This document shows positions 51,301 to 62,494 of a stretch of 64,000 bases of DNA, piece after piece. The notes below the pieces were generated by a model. That model searched no databases. It was not told the DNA's origin and saw only the letters and a list, made by a program, of their open reading frames with translations. The first letter of the stretch is position 1. Each line of letters opens with the position of its first letter. The position numbers were made by a program, and so were the translations under genes. The DNA is taken from positions 20,728,241 to 20,792,240 of the forward strand of contig NC_067285.1 of assembly GCF_020740795.1 (NCBI RefSeq), given 5' to 3'. The DNA comes from Apus apus. Lineage: Eukaryota; Chordata; Aves; Apodiformes; Apodidae.

Positions 51301-54300
51301 CAAGAAAAGGTGCTGTGGGAGCACTACACATGATAATTAGGCAATACAGGTTTCTGTAGAAATTTAAACAGGGATTCAGACTCTGTTTCCCAGGAAGTTT
51401 TTATATTCTTGAAATACTTATTGCTATTTTGAAGTGGACCATCATCTTAGATGTTCTGTCACAAACCGAGACTTATTTCTGAAGCAAAATGTGCTTGCTG
51501 GGCAGAGAGAACTCCTGCCCACTGAAAACTGAATTGCCAAGTCCCTTTTGCTAAGAACCCTCACTGATGACAGGTACCAGCTCTGGCTCCAGGCACCCTT
51601 GCTTTGTGGAGGGGTTTGCTGCCAGTGGCTTCAAGCCACCTTATCCCCAGAGCTGGCCAGTGGGAAACTTCCGATCATTCCTACCAAGGAGAAACAAACC
51701 AATGCAGATGACAACGTAATGGCTGAATATGGCAGTTTTGATGCTTTTCCTTTACTCATTGCTGCCACTTGTTTTGCCTCCTCCTTTATCTTGAGTGATC
51801 AGTGATCAGGATATGGCCCTATTTCCAAAGTATTGGTTTGGGATATTTTCTCTCTCTGCTTTCTCTGCTTTCTGCCTTATTTTTAGATTTTGCTCTTCTC
51901 TCTGTCACAGTTGTTACTCAAAGGAATATGTTGACCTTTTTCTTCAAGGTATAAATCTTTCTTAGCATTGTTCAGAATAGTGTTCTGCTGGTTCCTGTGC
52001 CAGCAGGTGGTTCAGCAACAGCATCAGACCTGTCTTCCTGCAGAGGAAGAAACATGGAGGAGCTGGGAACACACTTTGATCTGATTTATTTATTTATTGT
52101 TAGACTGCAGAGTGTTGCCCCTAATGAAACTGTGGCCAGCCCTGAAAATTAAATCTCCCAGCCCTCGGTCCTGTCAGGTTGGGAACCATCAGCAAATGCT
52201 CAGACTTAACTTTCTTGTTTCTGCCAGTGCATGAGTAGTCATATTGTAGTTTGCCAGGAGGTGGCTCTCATTATTGCCTACCTGTGTCTGCAAATGCCTA
52301 GCACTCCTCGCCCACAGCTCATGTTGCTAAACTGGAACATTGGTTTTCCCTTGCACTATTTGGATATGGTACAATCAACTCTAGAGGAAGAGCAGCTGGT
52401 GCCCTGGGTTCTTTCAGTAATGTAGATGATGGAGAGCAAAGATCTGGGTGAGCATAGACATTGTTCTTTACAAATATACAGGATTGTTCTTGTGGGTGGG
52501 TTCAGAGCACCTCCTTCAATTGCACTGTGAGCCACAAACAGCTGGTGTGGCTCATCATTTCAGTGACACAGTTGAGCCTGTGTCAGGCAGACACAGGCAG
52601 GCTGCCTAGGTTGCCTGGCAGTGGCATCTGTTGATGTTCACAAAACTGGAGATGCCAAAATTAATTGTGCATGCTTGTTCCTTGGGTATTTTGCACTAGC
52701 ATGACTAGTCATGAGGCATCCCTGTTTGGGAACCCAGCTATTGTCTACACCCAGAGGTTGTGAGCACTAGTGAAAACTGAGTTAGAGTCATGAGTATTGA
52801 TGAAATAAGTCTGAGGCATCTGCTTGGGTTCACATTGCTGTTTGTTTTCCATGCTTATCGCTGTACCGCACTGTGGGAAACCTGCTAATTCCTGTCATCA
52901 GTAAATATATAGGCTATGCAGATGCCCTGGAGCAGGACTGGGGGATTCCTGACAAGTGGTTGTGACAGACAAACAGGTGAAAATTTTACTCCATCTGGTG
53001 ACTGAAGATCAGTTCAAACACAGACAGTGGTTGATGTTTTTTAAGCATGGAGTTGTACTCATCTGCCAGCTCAGGTGCCTCTCATACACTTATATTAACT
53101 TGGAGCTGACTGCAGTGAGGTTGAAGGATACCTGTCCCCAGTTATTTGTCTTGAAATGTTAGAGATCAGCCTGTTTTTAACAAATCACAATATTGCATTT
53201 TGTTTTGAGATGTATTTTTAGGAATATTGTTACTCAGTCTTCTGCCTGAATACCAGAAGATTTTGTTGGTCAACTTTTTTTCCCCTCTACTTGTTGTCTT
53301 TGGAAAAACAAATAAATCAGATAAAAAGTTAAAAGGCCTGGATGAGACACCTTTTCATGGAAAAGGAGCATTTCAAACTGTTACGGACATTTTTGTATTG
53401 AGTTCTCATAAGAGACAGCAAAATTATTTTTCTCCCTGAAATCAGGTGTGCTACTCAGAACTACGGAAAGGAGAAAATGCAAGCAAGGAATGGGAGCAGG
53501 AAATTTCTTTGTGTTGGGGGAAAAAATATCAGTTGGAGGTGATTTGCATGGAAGATCATTGAAGATTTTAGGAAGAAGACACTGCTTTGGAATGTGAGCC
53601 TTCTAGAGCCCCCTAAAAATGTTACTGTGGAAAATTAGGACTGTGGAGGCATTGGTGGGTTTGGACTCTTTGGATGTGTGTGAAGCACCTGGAGGAAAAA
53701 TGTTCAACCTGTCCTCTGTCTAGAAGGAGGTCTTCTCCTTCCCAGAACCATCTGCTATACCTTCCAGGAGTCATGGCACTTCTGTGCTCTGCGCAAGGTG
53801 CAGACACTTGTATGTGGACTGTTTTCCTGGGGGAGAAATGTGCCAAAAACTAAGACAGCTTGCCAGGCTGCTTTTTAAATGTTGGTGCTGGATTTGTTTG
53901 TAAAAAAACCCACAGTCGTTCTTCCTTTTTGCCCCAACAGACAAATGCTGTCCAGTTGCATATGCTGGGAAGTAGTGGGATTAAACGTTCAGGGTGTTTG
54001 GTGCAGTTTACCAGTCCAGTGTAGAAGCAAATTTTCTCACATTGGCTCCATCAGCCTCAGTAAGAGCTGCTCTGTTCTTACTATCCAGAGCAATTAATGC
54101 ATCTTCTTAAAGAAAAGCTGGCACACAGCTTCACAGAGGGTTAAGAGTTTGCACCTGGCTGTACACTGCAGAGCTCTCTGCCAAGAGAAACACTGGTTTC
54201 CAATTTGTTAGCCTGCAGTTTGGAGATTTAAAACCTTTTATTTTTTTATTTTTTGTTATTGTCTGTTTTGGAAATCCTCCCATGTTAAATTAAAAAGGAG

Positions 54301-57065
54301 ACCTTGGTAAAGGAAATCAGAAGGGATGCTTTGCCAGCAGTCTCTGAACTTGTGACCCTTTTTAAAATAAAGCACTTGGGCTTTCCTGTGGGATGGCTCC
54401 TTTGGGGTGGAAGCAAGCATCTTTCAGGCTTGTGTGCATTTAGGAAGGAGGCTTTGACAGCACAGGAGAAGTTGCAATGCAGCATTCTCAGCCGGGACTT
54501 CCAGCAAGGACAGTTGTTCAGCTGGTTTGGAGCTGTGATAAATCATGGTTCCCTTGGAGCACAGTGGGACTGCAGAGAGCTGGAAATAAATGCTAAGGAA
54601 ATTCAGCTTTTGTAGTGGGCCGTCTTTCAGGATGATATATGGCTTTGTAACAGAAAGAGATTCCTTTGCTAGGGCTGGGAGAAAACTGCTGCCTTCCATT
54701 GGGAAGGAAAATGTAACAATTTTGTTGATGTAAATCCATGCTGCAGGCTTGCCTTGAAAGCTCTGCTTTGGCATGGGCTACCTTAGCCTGAGAAACAGTG
54801 TTGTACTAATGGAAAAGAGCCACTGAGAGCCCAAGGTAGTGGCAATTAGTTTGGGGCTGAAATGGGATAGTAGGTTTGGCAGGAGAGTAGGGAATGGCTA
54901 TCTACTTGACCAGTATAGTAGTCACTTTCCAAATGCAGCTGGGACTGCAGCTGGACTTGGATGGCATGGGATGCCGTTTGCATCTCTGCCCCTTGACTGC
55001 TACGTTGTCCTGATCAAGTAATTTCTCTGGATGGATAAAAATGTCCTCAAATAGAAGTCACAGGAGCCTATTATGTCTGCTCTCTTCCACTGGCCGTTCC
55101 CTATCAGCTTTGGCTGTGCTGGGAGACCTGTTACCTCATGGGGAACCGACAGCACTTTAGATTCTTCTTTGTTTTGTGTGGGGCTTGGATTGCCAAGAAG
55201 CTGGGGAGAGCCCAAGTTCTGTGTTTATGTAGTTATAATTTATGTCAGTCTGCATATAGGTTTGTCCACACTATGTCTTGTTCAGGAGCTGTTGCCTTGT
55301 TTCTGTGACCTGGGTTTGGTAGCACTGTTAAGGAGACCCAGCCAAAAAGCCAGAGAAAGCCCCCTTTGAGGCTGTCTCCTATCCCCCTGCTGTGGCCAGA
55401 TAACAATGGGGAAGCAGCTTAGCCCCAGGGAGAGGGAGAAGGAGCTGAGTCCCCCTCTGCTCATGTCCAGGGCTCTGCTGCTTATAGCAGCTCTCGCCTG
55501 GGGCAGAGTGTGGCAGCTGTGGTGTGCCCAGGAGCAGGCAAAGACTTCCTGCAGTTCCCATGTCTTGGACAAGTGACACTGGAGAATACTGTTACAGTGA
55601 CTGAGATGCTGAGATGCAGAATAGATGAGGCAAATGCCACCTCAGAATAGGTGTCATGTTGTATCAGAAAAAACTCTGTTAACGTTACATAAATGAGTTC
55701 CCACAGTTTGATTGCAGGTTTCTGATACTTAAGCAAAGGTCCTTACTTCATTTGGTTTTGCAGTAAAAATTAGATAATTGATTTCTCAGACCTAACTTGC
55801 TTTTACCAGTGATGTTGCTAGTGTAAGCAATGGGATGTTTTCCCCCCCTCCCCCAAGTAATGTAAATATTGTTCACTTAATAAGTGAAGAAAAAAGTGAT
55901 TCCATCAAATATGGTCACTGTTGCAGACAGACTCAGCATTGCTCCTTGTCTAACTTACTCAGTTCTCTTAGATTGTGCCACCAATTAATTTGTTCTGCTT
56001 TTTCTGATTTTTCATCAACCTATGCAGTCTTCATTGTATGAGCTTTAACAGGTCTGCTTCTAACTTCTTTGTTATTTCTGAAAGACCCGTTCTGCTTGGT
56101 CAACTGTCTCATCTCCTGTGTTTATTTTGTTCAAATTCCCAAAATGGTAACTACACACTGTGCAGCATCAACTTGGTCAGGATACTCCAGGGGTATATTT
56201 TTTTTTCCACTCAGACAATTTCCAGTCTATTTTTCTGAGCTGTGAATGTCAAGTTATCAGTTTGTTTACCTTATTTTCATGGCTTTTGGCTGAAGCTCAA
56301 AATTTTTTTTACAAAATTAAAAACTCTGCAAACTTAAATCTGGGTAACTGATCCACAAGGGAATAAATAACTGGCGTTTCTCCACCAAAGAGGAAATGGT
56401 AGACTGGGTCTCAGCTTACATTTTTAGACAAATGCAGTGTGTCAGTGTGCTAACTATATCTGTGAAGTCCTGCAGACTGTTGGCTGTAGCCTTTAGATAC
56501 ATGCAGCTGAGCTCAAGTGCTTCATCTCTATCTTTCTGTCTTACACAAATTGTTAGCCTGGGGATGGTGTGGATGCAACATCTCAGTCAGGACCTGAGCT
56601 GTGACTTGGCTAGGTCCTTCACACGTACTAGGAAAATGCCAGTGATTGTCCCTTTTGGAGTCTTTAATGAAGAGTGAACACCACCACCTGAGTGCCTGAT
56701 TGAGAGTCAGACAACAAATAAGACAAGGGATCCCAGGTAATAATCCCCTTTTGGTGGGTCTGTACAGTGGCTTAATCTAAATGCTGTTACCTGACCTCCA
56801 CCAATGTCCACTCCGTATGTTTAAAACTGCTGTGGTGTATTACCTTTTTCTGGTCCATGGAGTAATCACCTGTTAGGTGCTATATGGTCCACATAGGAAT
56901 TGTACTTTCCTTTCAAAATAAAAACTAAACTAATTGAGGTTTGTTTCTCTCCAGCTGCCTTTTGGGGAGATATCGCTTTAGATGAAGATGATCTGAAGCT
57001 GTTTCAAATAGACAGAACTGTTGACTTAACAAAGCACTCAGATGGCAACGCAAGACACACTTCAG
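22471..57065 (+). CDS. TLL2: TLL2, first two coding exons (partial gene)
   Basis: Tolloid-like 2 is a secreted astacin-family zinc metalloprotease of the BMP1/tolloid group, which processes procollagens and BMP antagonists. Coding segments 22471-22621 and 56955-57065 join as 1+2 in a GCT codon, giving [18 protein letters not shown], the signature at the start of the prodomain. Human TLL2 has [18 protein letters not shown] at the same place. The window holds about 87 of roughly 1015 residues: a signal peptide and the beginning of the prodomain. The zinc-binding HExxH astacin domain, CUB and EGF domains lie beyond 64000. The alternative is the paralogue TLL1, to which FQIDRT is closer. Position directly downstream of TM9SF3 in the same orientation, as in human, favours TLL2. 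Confidence 0.92.
24384..24412. repeat. A-rich tract (A15 core)
   Basis: A15 followed by AAAAAAG-type runs on the + strand. It is one of few A-rich rather than T-rich long tracts in TLL2 intron 1. Confidence 0.95.
25831..25885. repeat. T55 homopolymer
   Basis: Fifty-five uninterrupted T, the longest homopolymer in the window, followed at once by CCTGCAG. On the sense strand of TLL2 this makes a near-ideal polypyrimidine tract plus AG. It may instead be the poly(A) tail of a minus-strand retrosequence, but I could find no recognisable body or target-site duplication. Confidence 0.97.
30071..30095. repeat. T25 homopolymer
   Basis: Twenty-five consecutive T in TLL2 intron 1. No adjacent retroelement was recognised. 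Confidence 0.97.
33190..33204. repeat. T15 homopolymer
   Basis: Fifteen T preceded by TTTTTGTTG, in TLL2 intron 1. Confidence 0.95.
33347..33377. repeat. T-rich tract with single C
   Basis: Thirty-one bases of T interrupted by one C at 33360, with CCCTTTC before and CCCC after, in TLL2 intron 1. Confidence 0.95.
34455..34557 (+). repeat. CR1 3' end fragment, forward
   Basis: About 100 bp of CR1 3' UTR ('ctagtgggaggtgtccctgc', then 'catgcaggggagttggaact') that ends with 'tttgtgattctgtg'. It is nearly the same as the tail at 35091-35175, with a small internal deletion ('actcgatcttt' against 'actagatgatcttt'). Confidence 0.9.
34771..35175 (+). repeat. CR1 LINE 3' fragment, forward
   Basis: It begins 'cagggctggagctcctcccc', continues through the ORF2 end ('ggagaagagaaggctccaag', 'gaacaggttgcccagggagg') and finishes with the intact CR1 3' end ('tctttaaggtcccttccaac', then 'ctattctgtgg'). 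It is 5'-truncated. Its 3' end duplicates the fragment at 34455-34557 in the same orientation. Confidence 0.94.
35176..37871 (+). other. TLL2: TLL2 intron 1, between CR1 copies
   Basis: Unremarkable intronic sequence. An ordinary T8 run occurs at 36955, and AATAAA-like hexamers near 36200 have no gene context. No exon, RNA gene or further repeat was recognised. Confidence 0.7.
37872..39047 (+). repeat. CR1 LINE fragment, forward, ~1.2 kb with decayed ORF2
   Basis: The longest CR1 copy here. It begins within ORF2 ('tctcctggagaagctggtga', 'aaaaactagctggatggctg') and runs through the reverse-transcriptase C-terminal region. The frame 38196-38453 reads [13 protein letters not shown], then [18 protein letters not shown] and [18 protein letters not shown] before breaking. 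A later piece in another frame (38678-38893) reads [11 protein letters not shown] and ends [18 protein letters not shown]. Frameshifts separate the pieces and the polymerase core is missing, so it is dead. The 3' end 'gatctcagaggtcctttcca' to 'gattctgtgg' is preserved at 39002-39047. Confidence 0.96.
38900..38993 (+). repeat. G/T-rich low-complexity stretch inside the CR1 3' UTR
   Basis: About 94 bases almost without C (TTGTGGG, TTTTTTTGTGGG, TTGGGTTGTG, TTTGTGTGTTG) interrupt the CR1 between the end of ORF2 and its 3' terminus. Related CR1 copies have only a short linker there. It is either an expanded simple repeat or a subfamily-specific UTR. Confidence 0.85.
46578..46604. repeat. T-rich tract
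   Basis: Twenty-seven bases of T with two C, in TLL2 intron 1. Confidence 0.95.
52576..52598. repeat. Perfect short inverted repeat
   Basis: GCCTGTGTC and GACACAGGC flank a 5-base loop (AGGCA), giving a perfect 9 bp stem. It is too short for a miRNA precursor and most likely incidental. Confidence 0.8.
56955..57065 (+). CDS. TLL2: TLL2 exon 2 (start of prodomain)
   Basis: 111 nt, acceptor TTTCTCTCCAG, donor GTAAGG. It starts with the two bases completing an Ala codon and ends after the first base of a Gly codon, phase 1 on both sides. It encodes [18 protein letters not shown], then [18 protein letters not shown]. The acidic [11 protein letters not shown] block is diagnostic of the BMP1/TLL1/TLL2 prodomain. 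The DEDDLKLF wording is that of TLL2, whereas FQIDRT followed by DLT is closer to human TLL1. Confidence 0.94.
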
Positions 57066-57302
57066 GTAAGGGCAGCCCTGGGTGGTGATACCTTCTTTCC
57101 GTTTTATTCTTAGGGAGGAAGAAGTTCCCTCTCACTGTAGATGCCTGTTCCCACAGCCAGGGCAGTGCATGCAGAGCTCAGTTATGTGACTGAGGGTGGG
57201 ATCCAACTCTTAACTTTTGCCCAATAAAAAAACAAGTCCAAATTTTATATAGCCATATCCTATCTTGTCTGAGGGAGAAAACTTTCAAATTTACAGCACT
57301 GG

Positions 57303-57344
57303 TCTCTTTTTTTTTTCTTTTTTCTTTTTTTTTTATTTTTTTTC
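57303..57344. repeat. T-rich tract
   Basis: Forty-two bases of mostly T with sparse C and one A, about 240 bp into TLL2 intron 2. Confidence 0.92.
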
Positions 57345-60300
57345 AAGGAACAGCCTTTCTGCCAATTTGGAAGGAAATACATTTGAGGTTGGGCCACTCA
57401 GCTTGGTATTAGTCTTAACTCTCAATTTCCTCCCCCATTTTCTTGAAATGTATGATATTAATGCATTTTTTCAGCCGTCTACCTAGATAAAACCCACTGC
57501 AGTCTTGCATACAGACTACCCTTGAAGTGGTTATAATTGACATAGGTTAACAATTGTGTTGATTTTTTGTAAAGCCAATAGATGGGGTAATGTGCTTATG
57601 TTGCCTCCCTGCTCAGCTCTTATGTATGCTCAGTCTTGTGCCAGACCAGAGCTGTTTTTTGACTTAGGAGCTCTGACTGAACTCCAGCTCTATCAGACTC
57701 TGAAATGCTCTGCAGCTGGTTTGGAGGGCTCCCTGCAGTATTGTTGCTTCTACTCCACTTTCTGCTGCAAGAGAGAAATTGTTGGAAGTTTGAGCTCTGA
57801 AAGATACTTGAGGGACTGGAGACAGAACAGGTCAGGACAAACTCGTTTTTCCTCTTTCTCTCTCTGCTGTTACACTCCTAGGTTTTCAAGTAGGGTGAAA
57901 GGTTGGGTATAGACTGAAATCACTGAAGTTGTACATTTACCTGACCCTTGTGCATCTCAGCTTGTATTGTCATTTGTAAGGACTGGTGGCTGGTTCTGTG
58001 TTCTTGTGACTGCCTAGCTTTGGTTTCAGAGCATCTAAGCCTTGTATAGATCCTGTCCTTGGGATCAGTGCCCTAGCTTCTTGTTGGAATGAAAGATGAC
58101 ACATCCAACATGGGGGAATGCTTTTGATGTCGATGTAATAGATAAACTCCTGCAGATACTGAAGTTCTGAACAGAGGAGGTGCTGTCTAGTTCTTCAGAT
58201 GACAGATTGCTCCCTGGAAATGCCATCGTCCTGCATTATCATGTCACTTAGCCCACTGATACCATGTTTTTGGGCTGTGATGCATTCTCAGGGGACAGAT
58301 GATTGTTGCCTTCAGAGCAGAAAGTAAATCAGAAAATTAGGACTAAGTAAATGACACAGGCAACATTAATGTGTTCCACATCTCTTTGTCGGTTCCTGAA
58401 GTTAGATGAGACTACTGGGGAAGCAGTCAGATAGTTTTAGATTGTGCTACCTTGCTCTGGTGGCTTTTTTAATTGTCACATCTAGCACTTTTCTTTCACT
58501 TGTGACTGATGCCAGACCTGCTCCATCTGGCAAATAACTGAATTTTATAATCCACATCTGTATCATGTAGTGCAGGCACTAGTCTCTTACAACTGTGGCT
58601 CATGCTGTGTGGTTGCACAAATCTCTTTCTGGCACCTTTTATTGACTGAGGCCAAAGTTGGTGCATTATGTAATGAATGTTGTCACATCACTCATTTGGC
58701 CCTGTCCCCATCTCCAGTAGACTTAATTTGTCCCCTTGGATTTCAGTCCCTGGAAGTGTGAGCTGACAAGTGGGCAGCCCCCTGATTGCCATGAGTGCTA
58801 CAGAGCATGCAGAGAGGGATCCCTGTCTTTACCTGCCCTGGGAGGGGGACCTCTGCAGGGGCAGGAGGGGTTGATTCTTCTCTTGAAGGCCTTTCTTGAC
58901 AATCATGTGAATTGTAAGAGGGTGGCCTACTTCAGCTTGGTGGGGGTTGAGACCCATTCTTCTTTGGGAGAAAGTTCTGCTCTCTGCTTTTTCATTTCCA
59001 GTGGGAAGAATGCAACCTCTGTACAGAAACAGCCTAAGACCTTTTATGAATGGGACTCCTTGAATTATAACATTTCAGAGTTTCCTAAAGCTGCTAATTG
59101 GATTAGTTGTATAGTGGAGGAAGTGCTTAATAGGTATATACAGACACACAGGCGCTTCGTATCTGGGAGTGGCAGTTCTGAACACCCGATTAGGCCAGGC
59201 ATTCTTCTTCCCCTGTGGTGTTTCCTTGTCCCCAGAAATGCTGTTCAGCTGGGAGGAGGGGAGAAAATTGGGCTGTTTGACACTGCTGGGCTGCTTGTAG
59301 ACATGCAACCTGTTAGCTTGTGTGAAGCATCTGCAGCTCTCAAGCTCTGGAGGAAGAATGAGGTTCCCATGTACCTGGGTGACAAGGGACATGGTTCTTC
59401 ACTGGGTCTAACTGAAGACGATCTGCTTTAGTAAAAGCTCTGCCTTGGCTGGTGAGGGCTGAGATTGTCAGATGCTTCAAGCTTTCCCCTTCTTCCAGTC
59501 TTTGTCCAGAAAGACACCTATGCACTTCTCTACTCCCTTGAGAGAGAGGCAGGCAATCTTATCTGAGAACCATCTGGATTCTGGGACAGATCTCTGTGCT
59601 GAGCTTAATTTCTTAGAATGAATGTGCACCAGGCTTGTTTTCTGCATTAATTTCCTGCTTGTAGAAATGCTGTAGTTGCTATTCAGACCCAGCAAATATC
59701 AGTTAGTGTTTTAGTCCTGGGACTTATTTTATCTGGGATTTAAAGCAATATATCAAATAGCATTGTCCTCCTGGTGAAGTCACAGAACAAGGTCATGGTT
59801 CCTCCCCTCAGAGTGCTCTGATATAGTCTTTGAAGAGTGCTTGTTGTGGGGTGTGCAGCTAGAGGTAACTGTCTCCTTGGCACCTTGCTTCAGGGCTCCA
59901 GCAATAGTGTCCCTTTTTGGCTAGGTCTGACTGTCTCCAGTAAACCTGTACTCTTTTGTGTGGATGGTCACATAAGGATTTGGCATTACACAGGGAATTG
60001 CATCACTTTTGTTATGTACTTAAAAGCTTGTTGTAGAGCAGTGTATGACCTGATAGTCCTTACTGATGTGAGCAGTCTCCTTTGCTCCAATGGAGCTTCC
60101 GTTTCAAGAATTTGTCAGGAAGAGTACAGGTTGACCAGCTGAAAACTACAGAAGGCTTTGCAACAGCATTTTGTCTGCCAACATCCTTCTCTGGTGCATT
60201 TATAAAAGCAGGCTTTTCTTCAGATCCTGTTGAGGAAAAGGCAGTCTTACAGAGAAGTGTAGCCCATTTAATCCAAGTAGTTTTTAGGTGTCTGCATGTT

Positions 60301-61639
60301 GATCTCTGACTCAGTTAAAACTCTGAGCTGTGAGTTGGTAGAGAGTAAGAGAGCTCAGGACTGCCAGCTAGTTAATTTCTTGTCTGGACCTTTTCAGAAT
60401 TTACCTCAAGGCTTATTCCAAAGTGCTTTCCTCCAACCCAGTTTTAAATAATTCCATTTGTATGATTTCTGTACTCCTTTCAGCAGGTCTCTCAACCCTT
60501 AGCTCAGCTTTACTTGAAGCTTAGTTTTACTCTGATCAGTGATCTGGTAAAAGAGTTGTTTAAAGTTGTACACTGGCCTTTTCTTTGAGTTTAGATTTTT
60601 CTAAGCCAGGAGAAAAAGTGTGGGGTTTTCTGTTTGTGGTTTTGCTTTTTCTTGTTGGTTTTTGGTTCACCCCTTCCCCCCCATTGGCCATTCTCCTTTG
60701 AACCTAGGTCCTAAGCTCAGAGAATTGCTTGTGGTCTTTTTTGTTCGCTGCTTTTTATATTACAAGAGATTCTGCGGGCCAACCTGTGCCCTGCACATAA
60801 TTTAGTCATCCTGTTATTGCTGTCTGTAATGCTGTATAAAAATTTGCCAAATAGGAAATTTCCTCCTCCCCTTGAAAAATGTTTTGCAGCTACAAGAGGG
60901 GACAAACAGTGAGGAATGTTAAATTGAAAGTGTTACTTTCTATTTAAAACTGTTTGCACTAGCTACCACCTTGTCTCTGTTTCTGTGGGATCAAGTTTAG
61001 ATGTCATGTTCACTATGAAAATTGGTTGTTCTCATGCAGTGCTGTGAAAGTGGATACCCTTAGGATTTGGCCGTGCAGGGATACAGTGATGATTCAAAAC
61101 AAAATGAAATTAATCCAGTACCTGGAGATCTGCCAGTGAGTGCTCTCCTCAGCAAGCCCATGCTTCACAAACTATAATCACTCTGAAAGATTTTTCTAAG
61201 AGCTTTTTGGAAAGTTTCTCTTAGATTTTTGTTTGCCTGTCTGTTTTAACCTTAGTGAAAATATTTGCTTTTACAATATAATTTTAGCTTAAAAGAAACT
61301 TGAGTCAAAGTTTTGAGGATTCCTGTGCTGCTGAGAACCTGCAGATGGCTTTGAAATGGGAAAGAAGATGATCCACAGGTGGGCTGGGAAACTGCACAGT
61401 GTTTTGGGCTCAAATGAGTCCACTGGTGCCAGATTATTGTCTTTGTTTTATTGCTTTATCTGCTGAAGCACTGGACACAGAGGAAGACCACCTTCTGTAT
61501 TCTTTCTATGCCTATGGGAAGGACATGCCCATTTAATGCAAGTGGGCTTAATTTAAGTCTTTTCAGGCATCTTAGGGATTAATAGGACTTTTCTGAAATA
61601 TTATGTCTTTTCCTGATTTTTGTCTCATGGAGGCAGCTT

Positions 61640-62494
61640 CTAGTCCTGAAAGGCACCTCTGTGAGTGAGAGTCTCTTCTGAGTTTGGCACCAGCAGATCA
61701 GAAGACACAGGAGTCTGGCTGCCCTCACTGATGCTGCGCTGGTCTTGCTGCTGAGGCACTGACTCTGCATCCTGCTGCTGCCAAGAATGCTTTTCAAGAA
61801 CAGTCAGAACAGGTTTTCTTTGCCTCTGATCCTGAGAGATTTTTAGAGTCATGGCTTGAAGGCCTTGACAAAGTTTTCTCAGTGCCACAAATGAGTGGCA
61901 GGCAGGATTTGTGGAGCAACTTTGCTGGCTAAAGTGAGTAACTTCAGATAATAGTGCCACTAGGACAGGGATATATTTAATCTCAGGATTTCTACTGAAA
62001 TCAGGGGGGAGACAGGCTCTGTGAACAGCTGGAAAATCTGACAGCAAATTCATACAAGTTACTCTCTGGCAAATGAGCAAATAGGAGTTCTGCACTAAAT
62101 CTTCTCTTAATAAGAGCAGGGAGTTGGTTTGTTGGCACACACTAGCTCCACTGTTCTTGAAGATGCTGTGAAACTGCAGGCAGCTACTCTACTGCTTCAC
62201 TAGATCTGTACAAGGCCTAAATGTGCAGCAGGCTGCTTTGCATTTTCTTGCTTTGGGATGCCAGTGGTCACCTTGTTTCACAGGACTCTTCCTGTTTCGG
62301 GACTGGCTCATTCCTTTTTCATAGCACAACAACCCAGGAATCACAGATTTCAATGCAATGTGTGTGAACTGCTTTGGAACATGGAGGCAAACCTTGGAGA
62401 GAGCTGGAAAGGAGCGGAAGAACATGCAGACCTCCGTGGGTGCACACCAGAAAGCCCGTATGGCCCAGGGGGATGACTGCAGTGCTTTTCAAGT
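61640..62494 (-). pseudogene. Unidentified minus-strand frame with one internal stop; possible decayed coding sequence
   Basis: On the minus strand one frame stays open from about 62494 to 61640 apart from a single TAG at 62189-62191. The downstream 183-codon part has ordinary protein composition, for example LLSDFPAVHRACLPPDFSRN and IKYIPVLVALLSEVTHFS, and a Gln/Ser-rich tail (HSWQQQDAESVPQQQDQRS). I do not recognise the protein. No ATG, poly(A) tail or target-site duplication was identified, and the segment lies antisense within TLL2 intron 2. It could be a retrocopy remnant, an exon of an antisense transcript or chance. Confidence 0.15.

Larger units (their letters stand above)
39048..56954 (+). 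other. TLL2: TLL2 intron 1, last half
   Basis: About 17.9 kb with no recognised exon, CR1 or RNA gene. It contains a T-rich tract at 46578-46604, a (TTTA)n-like TTTATTTATTTATTG at about 52084 and a perfect 9 bp hairpin at 52576-52598. Many short frames occur on both strands. None has family motifs or exon-like borders that would suit phase 1 joining. Confidence 0.7.

Noticed and set aside
52576..52598. Hairpin as a microRNA precursor
   Set aside because: A 9 bp stem with a 5-base loop is far too short and flanking bases do not extend the pairing.
58995..59060. Possible TLL2 exon 3 after the TTTCCAG near 59001
   Set aside because: Joined in the required phase it reads about 20 residues unlike any tolloid prodomain and then hits TGA.
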